Positions 28,390 through 37,167 of a DNA stretch of 64,000 nucleotides are shown in pieces. The stretch is from positions 169,250-233,249 of the forward strand of contig JAENZQ010000002.1 of the NCBI GenBank assembly GCA_016841185.1, written 5' to 3'. The DNA comes from Anaerovorax odorimutans (lineage in GTDB: Bacteria > Bacillota > Clostridia > Peptostreptococcales > JAAYPU01). Both the position numbers and the translations under genes were made by a program. Under the pieces are notes generated by a model, which saw only the letters and a program-made list of their open reading frames with translations, was not told the DNA's origin and made no database searches. The number at the start of each line of letters is the position of its first letter. Within the stretch, counting starts at the first letter, position 1.

Positions 28390-28533
28390 ATGAGGAAGCT
28401 TGCAGCTATTACCATATTGACATTATTATTTTTACTCTTTAGTTTGTTATATGCAAACTATTATCAAACGGTTCATTATACCAAACTGCTTCAGATGGAA
28501 GAGAAAATCGATGAAATCCGCAAAATAAATTAG
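28390..28533 (+). CDS. 47-residue membrane micro-protein
   Basis: ATG 28390 follows GAAAGGTGATC. The product has one N-terminal transmembrane helix (about 4-22) and a short helical charged tail ending KIDEIRKIN. It resembles an exported or anchored small protein but belongs to no family I recognise. A terminator overlaps its stop codon, supporting it as a separate transcription unit. Confidence 0.7.
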   Translation: MRKLAAITILTLLFLLFSLLYANYYQTVHYTKLLQMEEKIDEIRKIN

Positions 28534-28593
28534 GACGGATTTTGGGTTCTTTTGTATTATTACAAATACACAAAACATAAATAATACCGTCCT
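28532..28593 (+). terminator. Terminator after the 28390 micro-protein gene
   Basis: AGGACGG (28532-28538) pairs with CCGTCCT (28587-28593), with an inner stem TTTTGT...ACAAAA between them, and CAGTTTTTATC follows. The outer arm starts inside the TAG stop codon. Confidence 0.7.
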
Positions 28594-28666
28594 CAGTTTT
28601 TATCAATTCTCTTATAATAGTAAACATTTCTATCCTTGTATAGGAAATTAAATGCCTTTCCAATTA

Positions 28667-29152
28667 TTATTTTTTGGCGTTGACGTATTCGATGGCTTCC
28701 TTGCCGGTTATGTGTTCAACATCGATTGCAATAATATATGCTTGGGTACATTCGTTTATTTCCTTGTGCTTGGCTTCTTCTGGCTGATCTCCCGAATACT
28801 TTTCAACTAAAGCCTTAAAAGCTTCTATCCTTTCATCACCTTCTACAATTCTTGCTTTGCCAAAAGCAATAACACTGCGAAAATAGCTTGTATATTCTTC
28901 ACTTACTATCGTATCTTCATCTATTACTGAAAAAGATACCTTTTGCTCCTTCTTAATGGCATCTATTTTATGTCCGGCTTTTGCTGAATGAAAATAGATT
29001 TTTCCATTGAAATAAACATAGCTTAACGGAACGGAATAAGGATAACCTTCGTCGCCTAAGCACGCCAAAGCACCATTTGTGCATCGGTCCATTACAGCTG
29101 CAGTGTCTTCCATAGATAATAATTGTTTGCCTCTTCTCATTTCTCTAAACAT
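28667..29152 (-). CDS. Pyridoxamine 5'-phosphate oxidase-like flavoprotein (NimA-like)
   Basis: The 161-residue protein matches the split-barrel FMN-binding family close to nitroimidazole-resistance NimA proteins: NGALACLGDEGYPYSVPLSY, then IYFHSAKAGHKIDAIKKEQK with the typical HSA-GHK motif, then SVIAFGKARIVE. These proteins bind FMN or heme and are reductases or scavengers of small molecules; the substrate is not known. Start ATG 29152 follows GAGGGACA. It lies just outside the genomic island, whose left junction is at 29419. Confidence 0.85.
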   Translation of the reverse strand: MFREMRRGKQLLSMEDTAAVMDRCTNGALACLGDEGYPYSVPLSYVYFNGKIYFHSAKAGHKIDAIKKEQKVSFSVIDEDTIVSEEYTSYFRSVIAFGKARIVEGDERIEAFKALVEKYSGDQPEEAKHKEINECTQAYIIAIDVEHITGKEAIEYVNAKK

Positions 29153-29387
29153 TTAATTGTCCCTCACCTTCAACAGTTTTACTACATTGTCTTAACGAAA
29201 TTCAATTATTTCTTATAATTATATTATAACAAAATATAGTAAAATACTGTAGATTTAAATAATAAAAAGCCGAAACACAGGGAGTTCTAAATCAGCCCAA
29301 ACAAAAAATATGAACCGCCAAGTTATTTAACGATCCACAGAGGAAGAATCAGTTGTCCGGGTGCCCGAATCCAAACTATAACAAAAC

Positions 29388-29412
29388 AACCGTCAGGATA
29401 TACCTGACGGTT
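29388..29412. terminator. Hairpin next to the displaced tRNA fragment
   Basis: A perfect 10-bp stem (29388-29397 with 29403-29412, arm AACCGTCAGG) with a 5-base loop lies immediately beyond the displaced tRNA-Arg 3' end. On the minus strand GTTTTGTT follows. By position it is likely the original terminator of the tRNA gene, separated from it by the island. Confidence 0.65.
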
Positions 29413-29418
29413 CATTTT

Positions 29419-29464
29419 TGGTGAGGCATGAGGGATTCGAACCCCCGACCAACTGATTCGAAGT
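29419..29464 (-). repeat. Displaced 3' half of tRNA-Arg (left attachment-site copy)
   Basis: These 46 bases are identical to the 3' part of the tRNA-Arg gene at 46569-46614, from the encoded CCA back into the anticodon loop, in the same orientation. The 5' half is absent, so it is not a functional tRNA. This is the usual footprint of a tyrosine-recombinase element that integrated into the tRNA 3' end. Confidence 0.92.
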
Positions 29465-29554
29465 TGTGATAATTTGTATCTGGCGATATCGTTAATATTA
29501 TTTGATACTGTATTTAATTATTCTGTTTATCAGAACTGTTACTATGAAGGCAAA

Positions 29555-29584
29555 TTGCTAATTTCTACATAAATATGGTATAAT
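29555..29584 (+). promoter_or_regulatory. Promoter of the DUF2971 gene
   Basis: TTGCTA (29555-29560) and TATAAT (29579-29584) are spaced by 18 bases, with TGG just before the -10 box. It lies 80 bp upstream of the DUF2971 start, inside the island. Confidence 0.65.
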
Positions 29585-29664
29585 ATACAGAGTTTTGATT
29601 ATATAATCGAATTATTATGCTTTAAAAATTATAATCTAACATAGTATCAGGAAAGGAATTCATA

Positions 29665-30519
29665 ATGAATATAAGAGAAAAAGAAATATATCATTATACT
29701 AATGGTGATGCTTTAAAAAATATTCTTGATTATTCTAGTTTATATGCTTCTAGTTGTTCTTTTCTAAATGATAAAACAGAGTTAAATTATGGCAAAAGTC
29801 TTATTGATATGGTTTTAAATAGTGAGTTTAAAAACCATCCTTACTTTATCGACTTTATTAGTAAACATTTTACTAATTGGTGTAGCCATTTTTCATTACG
29901 AGTTTTTTTTATTTCATTTTCTACAAATCCATCGTCTTCTGCATTATGGTATAATTATTCTTCTGTGTTTGGATATAATATTAAACTTTCATCAAATTCT
30001 TTTGATAATATTGGATTACGTATTCTAGGAAATAAAGGTAAAGATCAACTCGCTACATCTTTAGATAATAAGTTATTCTCTGTCATAGGAAATGATGTTG
30101 AATATGATTTTAATAAACAGATTGAAAAAATAACACCTCGGCTTTATGATATTTTTAAAATATATGAAGAAGGTAATGATTGTCTAAAAAATAAACACGT
30201 ATATGAATTATTGATAGATTCTGTACTATATTCAAAAATGCCGGATTATAGAAATGAAGAAGAATATAGAATTGCTATTTATTTTCCTTCAGAAAATTAT
30301 CCTAAATATACACATTACAGAGTTAAATCAGGTATTTTCGTTCCTTATATTGAAGTAGTGTTTCTACACAATAACAATATAAGCGAAATACCTATACAAA
30401 ATATTAATATTGGTCCTGCACATGATATAACTGCAAAAATAGGCTTACTAAATTATTTACTATCTAAAGAATATTTTATAAAAGTTAATAATTGTTCTAT
30501 GCAAGTACGGTCATTATAG
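29665..30519 (+). CDS. DUF2971 family protein
   Basis: The 284-residue protein opens with IYHYTNGDALKNILDYSSLY and then SSCSFLNDKTELNYG, the usual DUF2971 start (a Tyr-His-Tyr-Thr motif, a small-residue strand and FND). A later segment YRNEEEYRIAIYFPSE matches the conserved Glu-Glu-Arg region. DUF2971 proteins often sit in phage-defence or toxin islands and have an ADP-ribosyltransferase-like look, but no activity is established. GGAAAGG precedes ATG 29665. Base composition is far more AT-rich than the chromosome around it, so it is likely acquired. It faces the large membrane-protein gene convergently. Confidence 0.75.
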   Translation: MNIREKEIYHYTNGDALKNILDYSSLYASSCSFLNDKTELNYGKSLIDMVLNSEFKNHPYFIDFISKHFTNWCSHFSLRVFFISFSTNPSSSALWYNYSSVFGYNIKLSSNSFDNIGLRILGNKGKDQLATSLDNKLFSVIGNDVEYDFNKQIEKITPRLYDIFKIYEEGNDCLKNKHVYELLIDSVLYSKMPDYRNEEEYRIAIYFPSENYPKYTHYRVKSGIFVPYIEVVFLHNNNISEIPIQNINIGPAHDITAKIGLLNYLLSKEYFIKVNNCSMQVRSL

Positions 30520-30731
30520 ATTATTTATATTTCATACCACATTGACTCCTATATACTATTTTTTGTATTCGATAACAATTCACATAAATACATGTATCGG
30601 AACTTTTTAATTATTCCCATATATTGTAATAGAAGCACTGATTTAATAATGAACAGATTAAATCACAAACAAATCCTATATTCTAAATTTATAGGAATAT
30701 TTGACCTCATGGAAATATTTAACAGTTTATT

Positions 30732-33080
30732 CTAACCGACGTCATAAGTATTTACTTTTATTTCTTTTCGATTTTCAAATATTTTTTTTAAAAACTCTTT
30801 AGTAAACTTTTCTGTATTATTATCAAATAATTCGTTCCATACATCATTCTCACTTGTTCTAAGGTTAATAGCGGTTTTAATTATATTAATATTCTCAAGT
30901 CTTAAGGCTTCAATTATATGTGATCTATATCCATAATAACGTGGGTCTTTACAACAATATGTTCCAATCGTTGTAAAAAGCGTCATCATAAAAGTTAATG
31001 TTTTGGGAGAAATTGTCATATTTTTTGCAGTATTGAATAGTACTATTGCTCTTTCGAGAAGATATTTTGTAATATCACCTTGCGATCTCTCTATACTTCT
31101 AATTATCATCCAACCAATTGAATTCGAAACATTTCGGAGGCTCATTTCATCATTATTTTCTATACTACTCATACCAATATTAAAAATACATCTGCAAAGC
31201 AGTATTGTTTTTTCTTTGTCAGTAAGAATAAACCTTAATGCCTCATCATTATCTTTATCTATAAAAGAAAATAAAAGATATACTACTTTACTAGTGAATA
31301 TATCACTAGTATTAAAACTATGTGTTGCGATTTTAGTTAATTCTTTTATTATATATTCTCCAAAATGAGAAGATATTTTATTGTTATTGTCAAGTTCTTT
31401 TATACATTTTTCTAATTGAGAAAAAGTAATCTCCATAAAGAGCTTGTTTTCTATTGTAACTACTCTAGATATAATAAAATTATAAACATCAAAAAGCAGA
31501 ATTTGCGATTTTTTTGAGCTTTTATCAAGTCTGTTAATGCAATCATTTAATTCTTCAGTAAAAAAGTAGAAAATTCCAGTATTGTTTTTTACTACTGCTT
31601 TATTGAATAATCTGCAAAAGTCATCGGATATCTTTTCTATTTTCTCTGAATCACGTTGATTTATGCAAACTTCTTCCTTGAAAGAAGGTAATAAAATATT
31701 ATCACAATTTATATCTATAGATATTAGTTCAAGTAAAATGTCAATATTTCTTTCTCTTATCTTTTCAGATAATTCTGGATATTTTTCTGTTGTACTGCTG
31801 AAAAAATAAGAAATATAGTCTAACCATCTATTATCTCTGATTAAATCATATTGAACAATTTGAATTAAATTTAAATAATCCTCGATTTTTTTGATTTCAC
31901 CTTTTTTAAGTAATTGATTAGAATAGAAGGCAAAATAGACCACAATGTTATCGAATGAATGATTTATTTTAGCTGCAGCGGTTGAAAAGTTTCTGAAAAT
32001 ATTAAAAGTATAGTCGTAAATAGCTTCATCATCTACACTTTTATATAAACTATATGTTAATAAATCTGCAAAATACTTAAGATTTGAATTTTTATATATA
32101 TAATTTAAAGACATTGTCATATTATAGGTTTCATCAATTAAATAGTTAAACCATTCAATATCATCTTTCTTTGTAGATAATAATTTCTTGATAATACTTC
32201 GGTAAGTATCAAACAGTAGTGATACAGCTACTTCACTATTTTCTTTCTGTAAGCTATAAATCAAATCATTTATCTCATTGATATATTTTTTAAATAAGTG
32301 AAATTGATTGGTATCAATGCATATATAAATATTATCCCTTTGTTGATTTGCCAATGTACTAATAAAGTGTTCTGATTTGCAATTCTTAGATAATTCTATT
32401 AAATAAATTGAATAAGAAATAACTTTATCAAAGAAAAAGTCTACTTTTTTTGAATTGTTTTCAATAATCATTTTATTACATTGTATTATTAATGATTTAA
32501 ATATACTACTTGTCTTTTCTGATATGCTTTGACAAATAAAATATTCTTCTTTGACAAAACACTCTTCAAAAGTACTTTCCATTTTATCAAATATTTCGTT
32601 AAGATCATCTGGATTTAAGATATTGTTTTCAAGTTGTTCTTTTAATTCTTTTGTATAATTTTCAATATATGTTTTTATCATTAAACTTTTATTAGATTTA
32701 TATGTATATACTAAAATTTCTATAATGGTTGCAATCGATACTAAAGCAAACCATAATTGAGAAATTAGTTCTCCTTTATATGCAATTAGAATACTTCCCC
32801 AGATTATTACATATATAATATTCAAATAATTCGTTGATACAATTTTCAAAAAATCATTTTTTATTATTTCAAATGGAAATCTATTTTTATAAAATTGTAA
32901 AAGTAAAAAGTAGCATGATACCCAAATTCCTGTTAGTATTAATACGCTAGAAAATAAAATTTCTGTTAATGAATTTAAATTCATATCTATAATTGTATTT
33001 GGTTTTATAATATAATCTGCATATACAGAAGCTAGCGAACAAATGAAAAAAAAGATGCCTTTGATTATTAAGTTTCTCAT
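30732..33080 (-). CDS. Large helical membrane protein of unknown function in the island
   Basis: The 782-residue protein has four N-terminal transmembrane helices (about 5-22, 38-60, 88-103, 108-128). About 650 cytoplasmic residues follow that look wholly alpha-helical, with repeated short helices rich in Leu, Ile, Asn and Lys, perhaps a solenoid. No catalytic motif is visible and I recognise no family with confidence. Start ATG 33080 has only GGGGG upstream. AT-rich codons match the neighbouring DUF2971 gene, so the two probably arrived together. A membrane tether plus a big helical sensor would suit a defence or stress effector, but this is inference. Confidence 0.7.
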   Translation of the reverse strand: MRNLIIKGIFFFICSLASVYADYIIKPNTIIDMNLNSLTEILFSSVLILTGIWVSCYFLLLQFYKNRFPFEIIKNDFLKIVSTNYLNIIYVIIWGSILIAYKGELISQLWFALVSIATIIEILVYTYKSNKSLMIKTYIENYTKELKEQLENNILNPDDLNEIFDKMESTFEECFVKEEYFICQSISEKTSSIFKSLIIQCNKMIIENNSKKVDFFFDKVISYSIYLIELSKNCKSEHFISTLANQQRDNIYICIDTNQFHLFKKYINEINDLIYSLQKENSEVAVSLLFDTYRSIIKKLLSTKKDDIEWFNYLIDETYNMTMSLNYIYKNSNLKYFADLLTYSLYKSVDDEAIYDYTFNIFRNFSTAAAKINHSFDNIVVYFAFYSNQLLKKGEIKKIEDYLNLIQIVQYDLIRDNRWLDYISYFFSSTTEKYPELSEKIRERNIDILLELISIDINCDNILLPSFKEEVCINQRDSEKIEKISDDFCRLFNKAVVKNNTGIFYFFTEELNDCINRLDKSSKKSQILLFDVYNFIISRVVTIENKLFMEITFSQLEKCIKELDNNNKISSHFGEYIIKELTKIATHSFNTSDIFTSKVVYLLFSFIDKDNDEALRFILTDKEKTILLCRCIFNIGMSSIENNDEMSLRNVSNSIGWMIIRSIERSQGDITKYLLERAIVLFNTAKNMTISPKTLTFMMTLFTTIGTYCCKDPRYYGYRSHIIEALRLENINIIKTAINLRTSENDVWNELFDNNTEKFTKEFLKKIFENRKEIKVNTYDVG

Positions 33081-33222
33081 TTATAAACCCCCATTTAAAC
33101 TATTTAATCTTAGCGTGTTACTTTTTGAATTATAATTTATTTTTGTATGCCATCACCTGTCTGTACAATTAATACAACTACTAACAAAATATGACAGAAT
33201 AAATTCAAAAAAATAAAAAGAT

Positions 33223-33247
33223 ATACTTTACTAATCATGTAAAGTAT
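33223..33247 (-). terminator. Terminator of the island XRE gene
   Basis: ATACTTTAC (33223-33231) pairs with GTAAAGTAT (33239-33247) over a 7-base loop. Reading leftward, ATCTTTTTATTTTTTT follows. It lies seven bases past the XRE stop. Confidence 0.8.
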
Positions 33248-33253
33248 TCTTTT

Positions 33254-33613
33254 TTAACCTGTATCTGGAAAGGTCGATGATTTTTTCGTATCATCATCTT
33301 TCTTATCTTCTTGCAGTTGATTTAACAAAAAGTCAATCTGTCCTTTTTCTCGTTCTGTTAATTTTCTATACTTATTTATTAAAACAGATTCATCTTTTGA
33401 TATTTTAACCCCTTCTACCCCTGTTAATAACCAATTGGCATCGACTTCCAATCCTTTACATAGCGAAATAACCGTTTCTAATGAAGGCAAAGCTTTATTA
33501 TTTTCCATTGAACTTAAACTGCTTTGCTTTATTTTCATTTTATCGGCCATTTCTTTTTGATTCAAATTGTTTTTCTTTCTCAATTTTTGAATTCTTTCCC
33601 CTAAAGTATCCAT
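33254..33613 (-). CDS. XRE-family repressor of the island switch
   Basis: The 119-residue protein has an N-terminal XRE helix-turn-helix (about 6-62; LNQKEMADKMKIKQSSLSSM) and a short C-terminal helical region, the size and layout of a phage- or ICE-type immunity repressor. Its start faces a truncated small gene (33798) across about 185 bp that hold a promoter and three palindromes. This arrangement suggests autoregulation of a lysogeny-like switch. Ligand or protease control is not visible. Confidence 0.82.
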   Translation of the reverse strand: MDTLGERIQKLRKKNNLNQKEMADKMKIKQSSLSSMENNKALPSLETVISLCKGLEVDANWLLTGVEGVKISKDESVLINKYRKLTEREKGQIDFLLNQLQEDKKDDDTKKSSTFPDTG

Positions 33614-33639
33614 TTTTTACCCAATATTTAAAATATGTA

Positions 33640-33775
33640 TTGACATATTGATGCCATCAATATATTATATTTATATAGTCTATATTAATATTGATTATAC
33701 CAATATTAATAAATAATTATACCACAATTTTGTTACAATTGCGAAACTCAACTTCATTGTTGCGATTCGCAACAA
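33640..33775 (+). promoter_or_regulatory. Switch promoter and three operator palindromes
   Basis: A rightward promoter, TTGACA (33640-33645) with TATTAT (33663-33668) and a 17-base spacer, contains the palindrome ATTGATG-C-CATCAAT (33647-33661) in the spacer. A second palindrome has 10-bp arms ATTAATATTG and CAATATTAAT with a 7-base spacer (33684-33710). A third is TTGTTGCGA-T-TCGCAACAA (33757-33775), just before the ribosome site of the 33798 gene. Placement over and after the promoter fits repression by the adjacent XRE protein. Confidence 0.6.
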
Positions 33776-33797
33776 AAAGAAAGGAAGAGTGTTGAAA

Positions 33798-33980
33798 ATG
33801 AAAAAAGTTAAAACAATTAATAAAATGGTAATCGCTCTTGATCCTAAATTAGAAGAGTATAGTGTTTTTATAATTTCTGAATGGAGCTACGGTTGTTTTT
33901 GGCAAGTTAAAAATCAAGCAGTGCGGAGCTTAATTTTTCAAGCACCCCATATCCATTACTGGGATTTCATGGTTGAGTGA
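33798..33980 (+). pseudogene. Small island gene truncated by the IS21-type element
   Basis: ATG 33798 follows AAGGAAGAGTG and opens a frame MKKVKTINKMVIALDPKLEE that runs about 41 codons before meeting the IS end near 33921; the last 20 codons are IS sequence. In the divergent position to an XRE repressor, a cro- or excisionase-like gene would be expected, but the remaining part matches nothing I know. No clear continuation is seen on the far side of the IS, so the 3' end seems lost. Confidence 0.5.
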
Positions 33981-34683
33981 GTAAGCCTGTAGCTTTGGCC
34001 TTGAAAAACCAACAAGTGGCTGTGATGCACCAACCTATCTATGAATTGCACTTGTAAGCTTTTCATCATAAAAAATTCCATTTACTAAATTCTAAGTTTG
34101 TTGTGATTATCACACTCCTTCTTTCATAGCATTCGGAGATTACTTGAAACAGTAGCTGTGAGCCTTCCTTTTCAAAGGGTACATAACCCCATTCGTCACA
34201 TATCAATAAGTCTGTCTTTTCGATCTGTTTCATAAATCTTTTTAACCCACCATTTGTTTTGGCTTCACTTAACTGATTGACCAATGATGCAGTGCGAAAA
34301 AATTTTGCTTTTTTACCTTGTGAGCAGGCGGCAACTCCGATAGCAGTTGCCATATGGCTTTTACCAGTACCTACAGGTCCATAAAGTATTAGGTTTTCTT
34401 GTTTGTCAATAAAAGTTCCGGCCTTTAATTCTTCAATATCAATTGCAGGTGGAATTTGGATATCATTAAATTCATACCCTTCAAATGTTTTAATAACATC
34501 AAAACCGGCAGATTTAAGATTTCTATTCTTACGGGTTATTTCCCTATGCTCTAATTCAAGTTTTAATAACTGTACCAGGAAATCTCCAAAATCTATTGCA
34601 TCAATCTTTGAATAGTTTTCATATATGTTTTTTCCAAACCGGAGTTCTTTGCAATAGTGTTTTATTAATCCATCTGAATCCAT
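33956..34683 (-). pseudogene. istB: Frameshifted istB (IS21 helper ATPase)
   Basis: The intact part (34066-34683) gives 205 residues of the DnaA/DnaC-like AAA+ helper: Walker A ILYGPVGTGKSHMATAIG, Walker B LLICDEWGYVPF, and SVIITTNLEFSKWN, after which the frame breaks. Downstream the expected C-terminus is still readable in another frame: IDRLVHHSHLLVFQGQSYR, ending at 33956. At least one frameshift lies between about 34010 and 34070. IstB is needed for IS21 transposition, so loss inactivates the element. Confidence 0.85.
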
Positions 34684-36110
34684 TACTGTAAACCTCCTGA
34701 ACTTATCAATTTATCATAAGCATTAATATCTGTAATATATTTCTTTAGTTCAGGAACTGTTTTAGGAAGGCATATTTCAGGTTCCGGTAAAGTTTTGGCT
34801 GTTAAGCGGCAATATATAGCCCATATACTATCAGGATCTTTTACAGATAATTTTATGCCTTCTTCAAATGCTGCTATTGCAGTATCTATATTTGTATGTA
34901 AAGTCATTTTTGTAAATAGCTTTAATGCTTGTTTTTTGTGTTCATAATTACACCTATCAAGGTATTCTTTTAAAGTTAACGGAAGCTGGTTAAATAGTCT
35001 GGTATATTTTAATGCTGTTGGTCGTTTTGATATAAGTTCAAGGTAAGGAATCCAGTACATAGATTCTTTTTCTTGACCGTAAAGCCTTTTATGGCTAACT
35101 ATATGGTTACAATCAGTATCCAGTATATCAACATCATATGCTCCAGCTTTAATAATTACCTGTTTTCCTGCCACATTAGGTGAAACAGAATATATTTTGT
35201 TATCAAATTTAACTTTTCCATAGTTATCTGCCTTTGCAAATTCGTGCAAGTAAACTTCAAAGGGAACTTTAGGAAGATTAAAAAATTTTATTTTATCTTC
35301 TATGAATAGATCTCTAATAAGCCCATATTCTTTGTAGTGCATCCTGTCCATGTCCTGATCGCATTTTAAAAGAAGCTCCTTATTGTATTCTTTTAAGTTA
35401 TTAAATTCCGGAACCGGAACAAAAAGATTCCTGCGATGATATCCTACTTTGTTTTCTACGGAACCTTTCTCATGTCCACTATTAGGATTACAAAAATTAC
35501 TCTGAAACCCATAATGCATCATAAATCTTAAGAATCGTTTAGTTAGATCACGTTCACCATACTCTCTGACTTTCTTAACTGCAGTAGACATATTATCAAA
35601 CCATATGGCTGTGGGAACTCCTCCGATATGTTCAAGTATCACTTTCAGACCTTCTAATAGGCATTCTTGATTTGCACTTTTAAAGAGCTGGGGGTATCCT
35701 CCATTGCTGTACGGGAAAGATATATTAAGGTAATATCCATCATAAGTTATACCATTCTCAATAAATCGTGCCTCACCAAAGTCAGCCTGTGCTTCCCCAG
35801 GTGGATGTTGTAGTGGAATAAATCCATCTGTATTCATCTGAAGTTCTTTCCTTAATTCTGCTACAAATTTCCTGACAGACCTTTCATGAACATTGAATTC
35901 ATCTTTATATAATTCCTTCAACCTGTCATATACTCTTTTAGCTGTATGTCGTTGTTTACGAGGTGCTTTTTGGTCTTCAATGAGCCATCTTAAAACGATA
36001 TTTCTATAAGGTGACAACTTACTGTTACGCTTTCGCTTAGGACGAATTTCATGATTGAAATCTTCTTTTTCCACATACTTCTTAACCGTGGAAAAATCAT
36101 GCCCTGTGCA
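34683..36110 (-). pseudogene. istA: N-terminally truncated istA (IS21 transposase)
   Basis: The frame encodes a DDE integrase core: QADFGEARF (first Asp), IWFDNMSTAV (second Asp) and GHEKGSVENKVGYHRRNL (Glu), plus an upstream HTH (DFNHEIRPKRKR to NVHERSVRKFVAE). Codons continue upstream of 36074 as CTGHDFSTVKKYVEKEDF, part of the first HTH, but then run into an in-frame stop without a start codon. The first 20-30 residues, including half of the DNA-binding domain, are missing. The catalytic triad itself is intact. Confidence 0.85.
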
Positions 36111-36150
36111 ACGCTTGGGGTCAGGCTTGACAAATTGACAAACTTATTCT

Positions 36151-37068
36151 TTACCTTATCTTATATGACGTCGGAAATTCAATAACTTCTTCTTGTTTGT
36201 TTTTTATCTCTCTATACTGATAAAAAGTAATAGCGCCTAACATTAAGGCTGCTCCAATCCAAAAGAGCAATCCAGTTTTTTCTTTAAGAAAGATAACGCC
36301 AAGTACTATCGCAAAGAGGAACTCTGTTGAAAAAATCATTCCAGCTGCTGAGGAAGACACATATTTAATACAGAAATTCATTAACATCTGTGCTCCAATG
36401 GTAGCAAATATGATTAAATATATGAACTCAACTATAAGTAGGCCATTAAATTGAACAGGTCTTTTTTCTATAAGCAACGCTAAAAATAATGCAATAAACG
36501 TCGTAGTATAAAATTGGATTAATGTAAGAATGGCGGGATCTGTTTTGGAAGAAAAATAATTAATTGAAATAATTGCACCGGTATAGAAAAAGGCGCTAAT
36601 TAATGTTAAAAGTTCCCCTGCATCAAAACTGAAGCTATTGATGTCAGGATCATAAGTAACAAGATAGACACCGATCAAAACCAAAACCGCACAGAAAAAA
36701 GTATGGTTGCCCGGATAGTCTTTAAAAATAGCCCACTCAGCTAATGGAATAATTAGTATATAAGCAGAGCATATTAAAGCATTTTCTCCGGCACCAATTG
36801 TGCTTAGTCCCATTGTCTGAAAAGCAAATCCAACACCCATAAATATGCCTGTGATTGAGCCGTTAATTATATCTTGTATTTTTATCTTTTTTACTTTTTG
36901 AAAAAGAAAAAATGTGCAAATAATACTTGCAGATCCAAACCGAATAGCATTTGAATAATTTGGACTTATAAGAGCAAGAACGTCTTTTTCAACTACAAAT
37001 TCAGCTCCCCAAAAAAATGTTGCTAATATTAATCCTGTAGTTCCAATGTAATGAGTTTTTTTCTCCAT
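36151..37068 (-). CDS. EamA/DMT-family transporter
   Basis: The 305-residue protein has ten hydrophobic helices in two EamA repeats (about 10-145 and 155-290), with the typical first-helix motif TTGLILATFFWGAEFVVEKD and second-repeat GAIISINYFSS. EamA proteins export amino acids or metabolites. The second ATG (37068) is preferred because AGGGAG directly abuts the first ATG (37074) but is spaced six bases from the second. It follows the catabolic operon in the same direction, beyond a hairpin, and may export an amino acid product of that pathway. Its right-hand neighbour is the dead IS. Confidence 0.82.
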   Translation of the reverse strand: MEKKTHYIGTTGLILATFFWGAEFVVEKDVLALISPNYSNAIRFGSASIICTFFLFQKVKKIKIQDIINGSITGIFMGVGFAFQTMGLSTIGAGENALICSAYILIIPLAEWAIFKDYPGNHTFFCAVLVLIGVYLVTYDPDINSFSFDAGELLTLISAFFYTGAIISINYFSSKTDPAILTLIQFYTTTFIALFLALLIEKRPVQFNGLLIVEFIYLIIFATIGAQMLMNFCIKYVSSSAAGMIFSTEFLFAIVLGVIFLKEKTGLLFWIGAALMLGAITFYQYREIKNKQEEVIEFPTSYKIR

Positions 37069-37093
37069 GCGCATCTCCCTAATATTGTTGTAT

Positions 37094-37130
37094 AAAAGGA
37101 GAATCTAAATTAGTTAAAGATTCTCCTTTT
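37094..37130. terminator. Terminator between the catabolic operon and the EamA gene
   Basis: A 13-bp perfect stem (37094-37106 with 37118-37130, arm AAAAGGAGAATCT) with an 11-base loop ends in TTTT on either strand. It lies 38 bp past the aldehyde dehydrogenase stop, so it ends the operon starting at 41308, perhaps with read-through into the EamA gene. Confidence 0.8.
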
Positions 37131-37167
37131 ATGATATTACTTAACTTTTTTATTTAATATCATGACT

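Larger units (their letters stand above)
33921..36138 (-). mobile_element. Degenerate IS21-family insertion sequence
   Basis: istA and istB remnants lie in the usual order and overlap (ATGGATTC region at 34683). The left end near 33921 (AATTTTTCAAGC then ACCCC) recurs in inverted form near the right end (AATTTGTCAAGC then ACCCC, minus strand, about 36116-36138), as expected for terminal repeats. Exact boundaries and a target duplication cannot be fixed because the right end appears trimmed. Both genes are damaged, so it should be inactive. Confidence 0.8.

Noticed and set aside
29419..29464. A second tRNA-Arg gene
   Set aside because: Only the 3' half is present; sequence right of the anticodon loop diverges, so no cloverleaf can form.
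30736..36174. Inverted 11-bp copies of CCGACGTCATA at 30736-30746 and 36164-36174, as possible ends of a sub-element
   Set aside because: Both copies fall inside the 3' ends of coding genes, there is no target duplication, and the match is short enough to be chance.
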